Shown here in pieces: positions 6,560 to 14,437 of a stretch of 33,998 nt of DNA. The position numbers and the translations under genes were made by a program. Numbering within the stretch: position 1 is the stretch's first letter; every line of letters starts with the position of its first letter. This DNA comes from Candidatus Thalassarchaeaceae archaeon (lineage in GTDB: Archaea > Thermoplasmatota > Poseidoniia > Poseidoniales > Thalassarchaeaceae), in NCBI GenBank assembly GCA_030751995.1, contig JASMFB010000007.1:1-33998 (forward strand), given 5' to 3'. Below the pieces are notes generated by a model. The model did not search any database. It was not told the origin of the DNA and worked only from the letters and a program-made list of their open reading frames with translations.

Positions 6560-7573
6560 TCAGCGCCATCCCGCTTCAATAGCAGAACGAGCGCCATCCA
6601 CAATCGAGTCTTCAACCGGAATCCAGTCAAGTCCCAACTCTTCAGTTGCCGGGCTAGAATCATATTCACAGGAGGTTCCAATATTCCGTTTGACCCAACT
6701 CATAGTTAATTGTGGATGGAAGATGGACATTACGTAACTCAATGACTTAGGCAAGACCATACGCGGCCATTTTCTTTCTGGAATTTCTTTCCGCAGTACA
6801 GCATTCACTTCCGGCATCCACATCGAGGAGTTGAACACGATGTATCGCCCACCATCTTTGCCTTCTGTCAGCGCGCGCACGTGTGCAGAAGCTACATCTC
6901 GAACATCGACGATATTCATGTGCATCTTTAGCAACACAGGTGGTTTCCGCTTCAGAAGATGATCGATGATGGTCATCGAACCCTTCAGATGGCGCTTCGA
7001 CATGACCGGCCCAAAGACGATGGATGGATTAATGGAAACATATCGGGGCTTTTCAGCATCCGATTTGGATGCAACCCATTCTCTGGCCAGTCTCTCCGCC
7101 CCTGCCTTTGCGAATCCATACGCATTGGATTCAACCGATGCATTATCACACCAATCCGAGTTTGAGAACGTTTGACCGTCCTTCGTCCCATTTCGACGTA
7201 CTGCGGCCACAGAAGAAGTGTGGATGAAACGCGAAACCCCCCCAGCAGCATCGATTGCATCGAGTAGGTTTTGCGTTCCTTGTATCGAGGGATCAACCAC
7301 CTCTACTTGTGCATCCTTGGCCCCCACATAGAGAGATGCAGCACAATGGATGACATCTCCACAACCTGCGACAGCCGCATCTACAGCACCCCTCTCTAGA
7401 AGATCCATTTTCACAATCTCTAAATTTTCAGCGCCAGGTAACCCCTTCAGGTGTTCTGCATTCTCTGGATTTCGCACCGTGGCACGAACTGAATGTCCCT
7501 GTGCCAGTAGTTCACGAACAACATGTGAGCCAATGAATCCGGCGGCGCCAGTGACCAATACCGTAGCAGCCAT
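6560..7573 (-). CDS. NAD(P)-dependent epimerase/reductase (extended SDR, dihydroflavonol-reductase-like)
   Basis: This 337-residue Rossmann enzyme has the cofactor motif TGAAGFIGSHVVRELL at the N-terminus. ATVRNPENAEHLKGLPG follows, as in dihydroflavonol 4-reductase/cinnamyl-type SDRs, then the VIHCAASLYVG segment, HTSSVAAV with the catalytic Ser, and the Tyr-x-x-x-Lys pair in NAYGFAKAGAE. NPSIVFGP and NIVDVRDVASAHVRAL complete the substrate domain pattern. The ATG at 7573 (MAATVLVTG) is preferred to 7597, which would add eight residues before the Rossmann strand. It lies 25 bases after the Gfo/Idh gene on the same strand, so the two probably act on the same sugar or alcohol. The substrate is unknown. 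Confidence 0.85.
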   Translation of the reverse strand: MAATVLVTGAAGFIGSHVVRELLAQGHSVRATVRNPENAEHLKGLPGAENLEIVKMDLLERGAVDAAVAGCGDVIHCAASLYVGAKDAQVEVVDPSIQGTQNLLDAIDAAGGVSRFIHTSSVAAVRRNGTKDGQTFSNSDWCDNASVESNAYGFAKAGAERLAREWVASKSDAEKPRYVSINPSIVFGPVMSKRHLKGSMTIIDHLLKRKPPVLLKMHMNIVDVRDVASAHVRALTEGKDGGRYIVFNSSMWMPEVNAVLRKEIPERKWPRMVLPKSLSYVMSIFHPQLTMSWVKRNIGTSCEYDSSPATEELGLDWIPVEDSIVDGARSAIEAGWR

Positions 7574-7598
7574 ACTTCCGACTTCGACACATCTCACA

Positions 7599-8873
7599 TC
7601 AATTAATCGTCACAACCCGCTCTTCCCGCATGGCCGTATCCGCGGCGTAAGCAATGAGATGACTGTTGATGGAATCAGACAAGGATGTAGTCGAGAGAGA
7701 TCCCCCTTCGCCACGGATGAGGCTGAGGAAATCAGCGACCAAGCGCACATCTCCACCCCCATGGAGATCCCCTTGAAGACCAATCTGAATCTCTTCGACA
7801 ACTGATTCAGAACCACCAACAGCACCCGGTTTTGAGATAGTAAATTTCCCTTCCATCATGTCACCACAGATGTCACCCTTGGTTCCTGTGAGTTGAATTC
7901 GACGCGTTCCATCAGCAGTATTCGTGACCATGTCATGTGTGGCTACACAACCATCCTCAAATTCGATAATGACGGATTGACGATCTACAACATCATTGTC
8001 ACAATGCCAAACACACCGCCCGTAATCAGAGGCCGCAACATGTGTTCGCATTGCATCCTCGCCAACCTCAACCCCCTGCTCATAATTCGACTCACCAGCT
8101 AGTGCATAGAATGGCCACCATCCATTGTCAACATGATGGCGTATTGCTGAATATTCACAGTCGCGCTCGATGGAACAATCGTTGCAGTGCGGGGCCGAAC
8201 CTTCTGGAGCATTGTCCAAAGTGAAGAAATGACGCCCACCGAATGAAGCAACCTTCCTTGGTCTGACTCCCGTCTTCATCCAACAGATCAAATCCAAATC
8301 ATGACAACATTTTGCTAACAACATTGGATTGGTTTCTTGACGCCTCCATTTACCACGAATGAAGGCCACCGCCATGTGGTGGTAAGAGACATTCTCAGTT
8401 GTGTGAATATGCATGATCTCACCAATTTCACCATTGGCAACTCGCTCCTTGATGGCAGCATAGAATGGTGCATATCTAAGCACGTGGCAAATAACAACTC
8501 TACGTTCCGTCCGCTCCACTGCCGCTTCAAGCAACCTCAATTGTTCCGCATCAGGTGCAATCGGCTTTTCCAACAACACATCATATCCAGCCTCGAGTAG
8601 CGGAAGCGTAGTTTCGATGTGAATCTCATCCATCGTCCCGTTGATAGCCACATCCGCAAACTGTTGCACTGCGGCCAATGATTCAGCATTCTCAAAGCAA
8701 TTCTCAGGCGGAACTCCGAACCGTTCAGCATAGCGGACACGCCGCACTTCATCTGGTTCAGCAATTCCAACAATCTGCAATTCATCCGGGTGCGAATCCG
8801 CGTAGGTTGCATACCCCACCCCACGGTGTCCAAGCCCAACCAGAACTGCAGTAATCACAGCGAACCCATACAC
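7599..8873 (-). CDS. Gfo/Idh/MocA-family NAD(P)-dependent oxidoreductase
   Basis: This 424-residue protein has an N-terminal Rossmann domain (AVLVGLGHRGVGYATYADSHP, then VGIAEPD). The signature LLEKPIAPDAEQL follows, with Lys in EKP, then HVLRYAPFY and the second domain containing KCCHDLDLICWM, whose His is the usual general-acid/base site. A cysteine-rich loop (CNDCSIERDCEYSA) sits in the middle and is typical of one branch of the family, possibly binding metal. These enzymes oxidise or reduce sugars and inositols; the substrate here is not evident. The ATG at 8873 is used; a GTG at 8858 giving a start nearer the Rossmann strand is possible. The gene begins the -strand unit that continues with the SDR, pyrF and a small membrane protein. 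Confidence 0.88.
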   Translation of the reverse strand: MYGFAVITAVLVGLGHRGVGYATYADSHPDELQIVGIAEPDEVRRVRYAERFGVPPENCFENAESLAAVQQFADVAINGTMDEIHIETTLPLLEAGYDVLLEKPIAPDAEQLRLLEAAVERTERRVVICHVLRYAPFYAAIKERVANGEIGEIMHIHTTENVSYHHMAVAFIRGKWRRQETNPMLLAKCCHDLDLICWMKTGVRPRKVASFGGRHFFTLDNAPEGSAPHCNDCSIERDCEYSAIRHHVDNGWWPFYALAGESNYEQGVEVGEDAMRTHVAASDYGRCVWHCDNDVVDRQSVIIEFEDGCVATHDMVTNTADGTRRIQLTGTKGDICGDMMEGKFTISKPGAVGGSESVVEEIQIGLQGDLHGGGDVRLVADFLSLIRGEGGSLSTTSLSDSINSHLIAYAADTAMREERVVTIN

Positions 8874-8923
8874 GGCACACCCACATTACCTTTCACACCC
8901 GCGTTTGAGGTCCCGCCTGAAAC

Positions 8924-8940
8924 CGTCACCCTAGGTGACG
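8924..8940. repeat. Perfect inverted repeat between divergent genes
   Basis: CGTCACC (8924-8930), spacer CTA, GGTGACG (8934-8940) form an exact 7-base palindrome half-site pair. It lies in the 110-base gap between the divergent Gfo/Idh gene and the membrane protein gene, a natural place for an operator. Confidence 0.5.
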
Positions 8941-8983
8941 CAGATGCGCAATCGTCAAAGGCAGTACGTCGAAGCAACCGTCG

Positions 8984-9526
8984 ATGAAGAAGTGGTTCAT
9001 GCGTCAGTATTGGCGCCTTCAACAATCCCAGACCCTCATCTCGATGGTGTTCTGGTGTACAACTCTCACACTACTTATCTGGCCCTATGTCAGTTGGAGA
9101 TTTGAAGCCGACAAAGAAACGCTTGGCGTTGCAATGACCTATTGGGGCCTTGCCTCGATTGCTGGCGGCGTTTTCGTTGTCGTTCTCAGTATAGGATACA
9201 TTTACGATCAATTCCTTGCCCTTTGGAAGGAGCAGCGAACCGTAGACACTGAGCGCAACCCATTCGGAACCTACGCACTCATTCCCGCCAACGTCGTCAT
9301 GATTGGCATGATGAATCGCATGCTCCGGGACAACGCGAACGGAGATGAGAAAGTTCTCGCCACTTGCGATTGGGTCGATGAGTGGCTTGAATGGTGTAGT
9401 TCACAGGAAATTTGGGCCCGCAGTCAGCATTTCTGGGATTCCGAGTTTGCAACGCAAGTTCCAGATCTTTTCTTCCTACCTGACGATGCAGTCGATAAGG
9501 CCCGCGCTACCAAAATTGACGATTAG
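8984..9526 (+). CDS. Two-helix membrane protein, unknown
   Basis: This is a 180-residue protein with a basic N-terminus. Two membrane segments (about 17-36, TLISMVFWCTTLTLLIWPYV; about 52-74, TYWGLASIAGGVFVVVLSIGY) are followed by a soluble C-terminal domain of about 100 residues. That domain is rich in Trp and acidic residues (CDWVDEWLEWCSSQEIWA). I do not recognise the family. It is divergent from the Gfo/Idh gene and convergent with the DUF4287 gene (14 bases between stops), so it appears to be a single-gene unit. The two Cys residues in the C-terminal domain are few for a metal site. Confidence 0.7.
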   Translation: MKKWFMRQYWRLQQSQTLISMVFWCTTLTLLIWPYVSWRFEADKETLGVAMTYWGLASIAGGVFVVVLSIGYIYDQFLALWKEQRTVDTERNPFGTYALIPANVVMIGMMNRMLRDNANGDEKVLATCDWVDEWLEWCSSQEIWARSQHFWDSEFATQVPDLFFLPDDAVDKARATKIDD

Positions 9527-9540
9527 GGTATGCGTCACCC

Positions 9541-9738
9541 TCAATCCAACAAGTAGAATTTGATGATGGTTTGCGCTTGGAAATGACCCACACCGTGACT
9601 TTCTTTCAGATACTTCTTCATGTCGCGCTTTTCCGTAAGACCTGAATCACCCAGTACCGCACACCACTCCTCAAGTGATTTTCCTGTTTTATCAACAAGG
9701 TTCCGCACAATGGCCGCTTCCATTTCCTCAGGTTTCAT
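9541..9738 (-). CDS. DUF4287 small protein
   Basis: This 65-residue soluble protein matches the DUF4287 pattern by eye: an opening helix, the DKTGKSLEEW motif, a short charged segment, and the C-terminal WLK-like KKYLKESHGVGHFQAQTIIKF with the conserved G-x-GHxxA core. The family has no agreed function and is often a stand-alone protein or fused to DUF5655. The start ATG is 9 bases after the stop of a 34-residue membrane peptide gene on the same strand, and the gene lies downstream of the glycosyltransferase, so it may be the last gene of that operon. Confidence 0.75.
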   Translation of the reverse strand: MKPEEMEAAIVRNLVDKTGKSLEEWCAVLGDSGLTEKRDMKKYLKESHGVGHFQAQTIIKFYLLD

Positions 9739-9747
9739 GGATCAACC

Positions 9748-9852
9748 TCACATGTCTATCATGATATTAATCAAACTTCCAACCAATAGAAACCCAACAA
9801 CAACGAGTATGAAAACCATCTTTTCTCTTACTGCTTCGATAACGCCTCTCAT
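9748..9852 (-). CDS. Candidate 34-residue membrane peptide
   Basis: A complete ATG-to-TGA frame in the 147-base gap between the glycosyltransferase and the DUF4287 gene encodes a basic, amphipathic start (MRGVIEAVREKM). One strongly hydrophobic helix (VFILVVVGFLLVGSLINIMI) and an Asp-Met end follow. The composition, length and same-strand position 33 bases after the glycosyltransferase stop and 9 bases before the DUF4287 start make it look like a real small membrane protein rather than chance. No clear ribosome-binding site is visible. No known family is recognised. Confidence 0.5.
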   Translation of the reverse strand: MRGVIEAVREKMVFILVVVGFLLVGSLINIMIDM

Positions 9853-9885
9853 AAATGCAGAATATGCCCACAGCACACAATCACC

Positions 9886-11130
9886 TCAAGCGAACATTAT
9901 CGCGAATTGCGCGACTTCCAAAACCCCATTCGCAATTTCAAGTGCAAATTTCAACTCATTCTTCCACGATGAATACTCAGTTCGTTGTTTGTCCAGAGAA
10001 GCATCTCTGCGCGCAGTATTCGAAATATCCCATTCCTCTAAGATTGCACCAAGCTCTTCTGGTTTGAAATCAGACTGAAGCAGCACCCCACATTCATCTG
10101 TCACAATCTCCGGCATACCACCTACCGCAGTCGCGATAGCAGGAATTCCATACGAGAATGCCTCCATGATTGAGACGGGCAACCCTTCACTACTGCTTAC
10201 GTTGACAAAGACATCCGCAGAATTCTCTTCAAACCATTTCAGAACGTCTTCATGCGCGACCTGACCCATTAGGTCAACCTCAACATTTTCACCAACCTCG
10301 CCTGTTTCAACCAACACCTTCGAGAGAGTCTCACCACCACCGATGTGTGTCCATTTGATCTTACGTTGAGTATGTTTGAGTGCCGCAGCAATCAGATGCA
10401 CACGCTTGACTGGGAGTAGAGAGGATACCGATACCACATGCAAACGATCGTCATTCGACGCCGCCGCAGGTTCATGTTCATCCACACCGAGGCGCCCCAA
10501 TTCCACTTTATGGGCAAACTTAGGATATTTTTCACGAAGATGCACAACTCCTGCTTCCGAATCGGGCAAAATCGCATAGAGTTCCCTCAGCGCGAATCCC
10601 TGCATTGGCAAGTATTTCTTTCCAACTCTTTCAGCATAGATATCGCCCCCGTGCCCTCGTGAAAATGAAACGATTTTCTTGTGACGGCGGGAAAGCTCAG
10701 CAGCGACACTTGCTCCACGATTTAGCCAGAATGATACAGCCCCATCGATTTCTGAGAATCGCGAACCCAACACCTTCTCAATCGAATCACATGTAATCCG
10801 AATTTGTGCTGCCTCACCAATCACTTCTCTGGGCGCGAAAGGTCTTGAGGCAAGCACCTCTCTCAACACACCCTTCACATTGATGCCTGCACCCAAACGG
10901 CCCAGAAACCCTCTCCGATTCCATTGGCTCAACATTCTCGCATGCACATCGGTGAGCACCTCACAATTCTCGGGTATTTCTCGAGTCATTTCACCGAGTG
11001 GATTCATGGTTGTAGGCAATAGAAGAATTTTATCGAAATGCGGTGCAAGGTCACGAATTTCATTGCTGACGAACGACTCACCAGGGGGATATGGCCAATG
11101 ATCGGTGAGGTAGAGAATCGTATTGCCCAT
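9886..11130 (-). CDS. Glycosyltransferase, GT-B fold (GT4 / group 1)
   Basis: This is a 414-residue predicted cytoplasmic enzyme that adds a sugar from an activated donor to a glycan or lipid-linked acceptor. The N-domain starts NTILYLTDHWPYPPGESFVSNEI. The C-domain shows HVVSVSSLLPVKRVHLI, GGGETL and the hallmark donor-binding stretch DVFVNVSSSEGLPVSIMEAFSYG with the E-x7-E motif, followed by PAIATAVGGMPEI. The usual N-terminal GGxE loop is not obvious. It sits 3 bases after the GHMP kinase and is the last large gene of the sugar operon starting at 14305. Donor and acceptor cannot be inferred; with a 4,6-dehydratase upstream, a deoxy- or amino-sugar is plausible. Confidence 0.9.
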   Translation of the reverse strand: MGNTILYLTDHWPYPPGESFVSNEIRDLAPHFDKILLLPTTMNPLGEMTREIPENCEVLTDVHARMLSQWNRRGFLGRLGAGINVKGVLREVLASRPFAPREVIGEAAQIRITCDSIEKVLGSRFSEIDGAVSFWLNRGASVAAELSRRHKKIVSFSRGHGGDIYAERVGKKYLPMQGFALRELYAILPDSEAGVVHLREKYPKFAHKVELGRLGVDEHEPAAASNDDRLHVVSVSSLLPVKRVHLIAAALKHTQRKIKWTHIGGGETLSKVLVETGEVGENVEVDLMGQVAHEDVLKWFEENSADVFVNVSSSEGLPVSIMEAFSYGIPAIATAVGGMPEIVTDECGVLLQSDFKPEELGAILEEWDISNTARRDASLDKQRTEYSSWKNELKFALEIANGVLEVAQFAIMFA

Positions 11131-11133
11131 TCA

Positions 11134-12486
11134 CTACACCTCTCTGTTTGGCCACAACGGTGACCAATTCATATCACCTTCTGGTCCCGACATGATGGAC
11201 ACGCCTTGCCCGGGGTTGTGTACGAGAACCGACTCCTGCGCTCCACGCGAGAACAGATCTTGATGATCTTCCATAGTAATCTGCAACCCCTCAAGACAAT
11301 CCTCACGGACAAGCGCCAACAAGTTTCCACCGAAACCGGCCCCCATGACTTTCACGCCCATCACACCTTCACAACCGCGACACAAATCTGCAATCTGATC
11401 CATCTGTGGGGTTCGAATTCCATACAGTTCACCAGCATCTCTCCAGGCCTGATTCATGTAACTGCCCAACGTGGTCGCCGCCCCATTAGTGTGGAGCAGA
11501 ACTTGAACTTCCTGAGACCGTTGCAATTCACCGCGTGCAAACGCCAACCAGTTATTGATTCGTAATTCACCTTCACCAGCGGAGTGAAGTGCGGGATATT
11601 TCCTCATGACTTCGTCAGAAACGTCAGCAACATCGACAACGTCGGGTAAATCGTCAGGAGAATTTGCCAACATATGGGGGATTACATCGCGTGCCGCCAA
11701 GGCACGTGCATTGAACGCCAATTGCGTCGATCGACTCTTGTCAGAGGGGTGAGTGAAGATTGTTACGAATCTGTAATCAGCCAACCGTGTAGATGAATCG
11801 AGGGATTGGGCACTAAATGGCCGAAATGTCAATCTCAACATCTGACCCTCTTCTGCGAACATCATTGTGGCATGATCCATCATCCCGCCGCGTGTGCCCA
11901 CATACCATTCTGCATTCGCAGTTTCTTCGACCAACGAACTTTGTTCTAATGACAAATCATTGGCCAGACGAATTGCAATCGAAGCACATGTTGCCAATGC
12001 CGAGGAAGATGAAGCCCCTGAAGCCGGCGGAATATTCGAATCAATCAACAGGTCGAACCCGACCTTCACATCATGATGCATCTGTGCATGATGAACAGAG
12101 CCACGCACATAATTTGACCAATGAGCAGCAGGTGTGCCACAAGCATCCAACCAATCTATCCAACCATTCTCTTCAGTAGCGAGTGGCGGCGCATTTTCAT
12201 TCAAATCTAATTCACAATCTTCGAAGTCTCCGACATTGAACAGCCGAATCATCGAATCGCTTCGGGGGGAGATTACGGCATTCATTAGAGCCGAATCACT
12301 GGCAAATGTCACCAATTCAGGGGTGAACACTTCCCAATAATCAGTATGGTCTGCGGCCAAACACAGGCGCGCAGGCACCCGAATTACCCAACAATTTCTA
12401 TTATCGAACCGCTCCGAGGCCGCCCCAACCAATTGCTGAATATCAGAACCCGTAAAATCATCCATAGGTGTTGGCGCAATCATCAT
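11134..12486 (-). CDS. GHMP kinase, galactokinase-like sugar kinase
   Basis: This 450-residue protein is related to galactokinase and other sugar-1-kinases. The N-terminal signature RVPARLCLAADHTDYW corresponds to the galactokinase RxxLIGEHTDY motif, with GE replaced by AD. The ATP loop PPASGASSSSALAT follows, then YVGTRGGMMDHATMMF with the catalytic Asp, matching the galactokinase VGxxxGxMDQ region. Near the C-terminus is KVMGAGFGGNLLALV, the third GHMP motif. It probably phosphorylates the anomeric position of a sugar so that a nucleotidyltransferase can activate it. Divergence at the HTDY box suggests a substrate other than galactose. The start overlaps the epimerase stop by four bases. 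Confidence 0.88.
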   Translation of the reverse strand: MMIAPTPMDDFTGSDIQQLVGAASERFDNRNCWVIRVPARLCLAADHTDYWEVFTPELVTFASDSALMNAVISPRSDSMIRLFNVGDFEDCELDLNENAPPLATEENGWIDWLDACGTPAAHWSNYVRGSVHHAQMHHDVKVGFDLLIDSNIPPASGASSSSALATCASIAIRLANDLSLEQSSLVEETANAEWYVGTRGGMMDHATMMFAEEGQMLRLTFRPFSAQSLDSSTRLADYRFVTIFTHPSDKSRSTQLAFNARALAARDVIPHMLANSPDDLPDVVDVADVSDEVMRKYPALHSAGEGELRINNWLAFARGELQRSQEVQVLLHTNGAATTLGSYMNQAWRDAGELYGIRTPQMDQIADLCRGCEGVMGVKVMGAGFGGNLLALVREDCLEGLQITMEDHQDLFSRGAQESVLVHNPGQGVSIMSGPEGDMNWSPLWPNREV

Positions 12487-13310
12487 GCCACCCCCATTTC
12501 AGTTTTCACAGCCCCCCAAACAGTTTCGACCATGTCCAACCATTCGCTATCTGTAGATTCAACATCCACATATCCTGAGAGATCATTTGGGTCAGCATCA
12601 ATGTGAACAATGTCAGCCCCCGAACAATTGCGAACCGCATCAGCTACTTCCGACACAGTCACCGATTGTCCCGAACCAACTGGGATGATGTTTGAAAATG
12701 GTGCAATGGAAGGTGGTTGTAGAACACACCCACCAATCACATCTAGAACAGTACCTATGCCAACGAGATCCTTGATTGAATCTCCAGCCCCCATGACAGT
12801 AATTTGACCACCAGATGCTGCTTGTCTAGCGAATACGCTGATTAAGCCTTGAGCGCGTCCATTCACACCCACACCCTGCACCGAAGAAATCCTCAGAACA
12901 GTCACTGGATGTGCATCATCAGCACAACTCAACAAGACCAATTCTGCCGCTGCTTTCCCTGCACCATACGAATCGAACGGTTCCACGGCGGAATCAACAC
13001 CGAATACACCTTCGTCACGCGAATGAACTCGAATGCTACTGGCGAAGATGATGTGGCATTGATCTAGGGTTGAAGTCGCACCAACAACCCTCTGCGCCAA
13101 TTCCAACGCAACGCTATCCGCTCCGCGATCACCCGGCAACGGCCCGGCCAAATGAACAACTGTTCGACAATCATTCTCTCGAAGGTGTGCGCTTAGCACA
13201 TCGGGTGTATCCAAGGCACGCAAATCCACCGCAAACCCAGCATCACCCAATTGAGCGAGCAAATGGGCCCCGATGAAACCGGAAGCACCGGTCACGCCAA
13301 TCATGGACAT
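12483..13310 (-). CDS. NAD-dependent sugar epimerase/dehydratase (extended SDR)
   Basis: This 275-residue Rossmann protein has the N-terminal cofactor motif IGVTGASGFIGAHLLAQL, VVHLAGPLPGD, the Ser strand IIFASSIRVHS and the catalytic pair in SYGAGKAAAEL (Tyr-x-x-x-Lys). VTVLRISSVQGVG and the KDLVGIGTVLDVI segment are typical of nucleotide-sugar epimerases. It is shorter than most (about 300-340). The ATG at 13310 overlaps the stop of the upstream dehydratase (TGATG), and the 3' end overlaps the kinase start by four bases, so translation is coupled on both sides. The likely role is modification of the sugar made by the upstream dehydratase; the substrate is not determined. Confidence 0.88.
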   Translation of the reverse strand: MSMIGVTGASGFIGAHLLAQLGDAGFAVDLRALDTPDVLSAHLRENDCRTVVHLAGPLPGDRGADSVALELAQRVVGATSTLDQCHIIFASSIRVHSRDEGVFGVDSAVEPFDSYGAGKAAAELVLLSCADDAHPVTVLRISSVQGVGVNGRAQGLISVFARQAASGGQITVMGAGDSIKDLVGIGTVLDVIGGCVLQPPSIAPFSNIIPVGSGQSVTVSEVADAVRNCSGADIVHIDADPNDLSGYVDVESTDSEWLDMVETVWGAVKTEMGVA

Positions 13311-14305
13311 CACTCCAAACCAAGCATGACAATACATTCGCGGATGTGCTCAACAAGTTCAGCATCCTCAAACATTTCAGCGTGAGAAGAATTGTATTCA
13401 GAAAGATCCACCTTTTGCATGTTCGAAGCAGGTGACCAATCACCGACGGGTGGTGCAACAACGTAGTGCGAATCTGTTTCATACAAGCGCGCGATTTCGT
13501 CTGAAGTCACTAAATCCTCATGCAACTTTTCTGCACGAATGAGGCCGCGAACATCGACATCGAAGCCACCTTCTCGTAGATTCATACCCTTGAACACAGA
13601 GAGCAATTGACCCAAACTGAATCCTTTCATCTTGAGAACGAAAATCTCGCCACCTTCGGTCATCTCAACAGCGTCGAGTACCAGAGACGCAGCTTCTGGG
13701 ATTGGCATAGCAAATCGCGTGATTTCTTCATCGCTAATCCAAACTTGGCCGCGCTCCTTGATGCCCTTGACCATGGCCGGAATAACCGATCCTCGCGAAC
13801 CGAGAACGTTGCCAAATCGAACACACGCACAGAGCATATCACCGGTTGAATTTCCATCGAGAGTCAACTTTTCTGCAACATATTTCGAAGCACCCATTGT
13901 TGAAGTGGGTGAAACAGCCTTGTCCGTGGAGACCATGAGCATCATCTGAACACCCGCATCCTTTGCTAGATCAACGACGTTTTGCGTCCCGAGAATGTTT
14001 GTTTTCACGGCCTCAATTGGATTCTGCTCACAGATGAGAACGTGCTTCAGTGCCGCCGCATGAATCACAATATCCACATCGGTTTGAAAGGCGCGCGCAA
14101 GAGATTCGCGATCGCGCACATCTCCGATGATGAAAGTGATATCATCCTGACCGACTAATTCCTGTTGGAAATAGAAATGTTTGGAGTCATCACGGGAGAA
14201 AATGGTGATGTGTTTTGGCTTGCGGTCCATCAATTGACGGACAACTTCGGAGCCGATGGAACCCGTTCCACCAGTCACCAATACGTGCGCATCTTCAATC
14301 CGCAT
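13310..14305 (-). CDS. UDP-sugar 4,6-dehydratase, PseB/FlaA1/CapD type
   Basis: This 331-residue enzyme is of the polysaccharide biosynthesis protein family, which converts UDP-GlcNAc to a 4-keto-6-deoxy sugar. Motifs are VLVTGGTGSIGSEVVRQLM at the N-terminus, TIFSRDDSKHFYFQQEL, GDVRDRESLARAF and VIHAAALKHVLICEQNPIEAVKTNI. The active-site stretch is STDKAVSPTSTMGASKYVAEKL, with the Asp-Lys and Met-x-x-x-Lys pairs in place of the classical Tyr-x-x-x-Lys. VRFGNVLGSRGSVIP follows. The ATG at 14305 has GGGGTGGA just upstream and removes a 44-residue extension outside the family. It begins the four-gene sugar operon. Downstream products of this reaction in other organisms are FucNAc, QuiNAc or pseudaminic-type sugars. 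Confidence 0.93.
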   Translation of the reverse strand: MRIEDAHVLVTGGTGSIGSEVVRQLMDRKPKHITIFSRDDSKHFYFQQELVGQDDITFIIGDVRDRESLARAFQTDVDIVIHAAALKHVLICEQNPIEAVKTNILGTQNVVDLAKDAGVQMMLMVSTDKAVSPTSTMGASKYVAEKLTLDGNSTGDMLCACVRFGNVLGSRGSVIPAMVKGIKERGQVWISDEEITRFAMPIPEAASLVLDAVEMTEGGEIFVLKMKGFSLGQLLSVFKGMNLREGGFDVDVRGLIRAEKLHEDLVTSDEIARLYETDSHYVVAPPVGDWSPASNMQKVDLSEYNSSHAEMFEDAELVEHIRECIVMLGLE

Positions 14306-14437
14306 ACATCCACCCCTACGGCCCTCGCCGACGCTTTTGGGGCAGCCCTTTCCGTCAAGAACGTTGCCTTCGCTGAAAATAAGCCCGAAATAGAGCCTAG
14401 CGACTGATTGATGGGGTAAAACGTACTCGAACACCAC

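Noticed and set aside
9526-9541. AGGGT...ACCCT between convergent genes as a terminator
   Set aside because: Only five pairs with a 7-base loop and no T-run on either strand; not enough to call.
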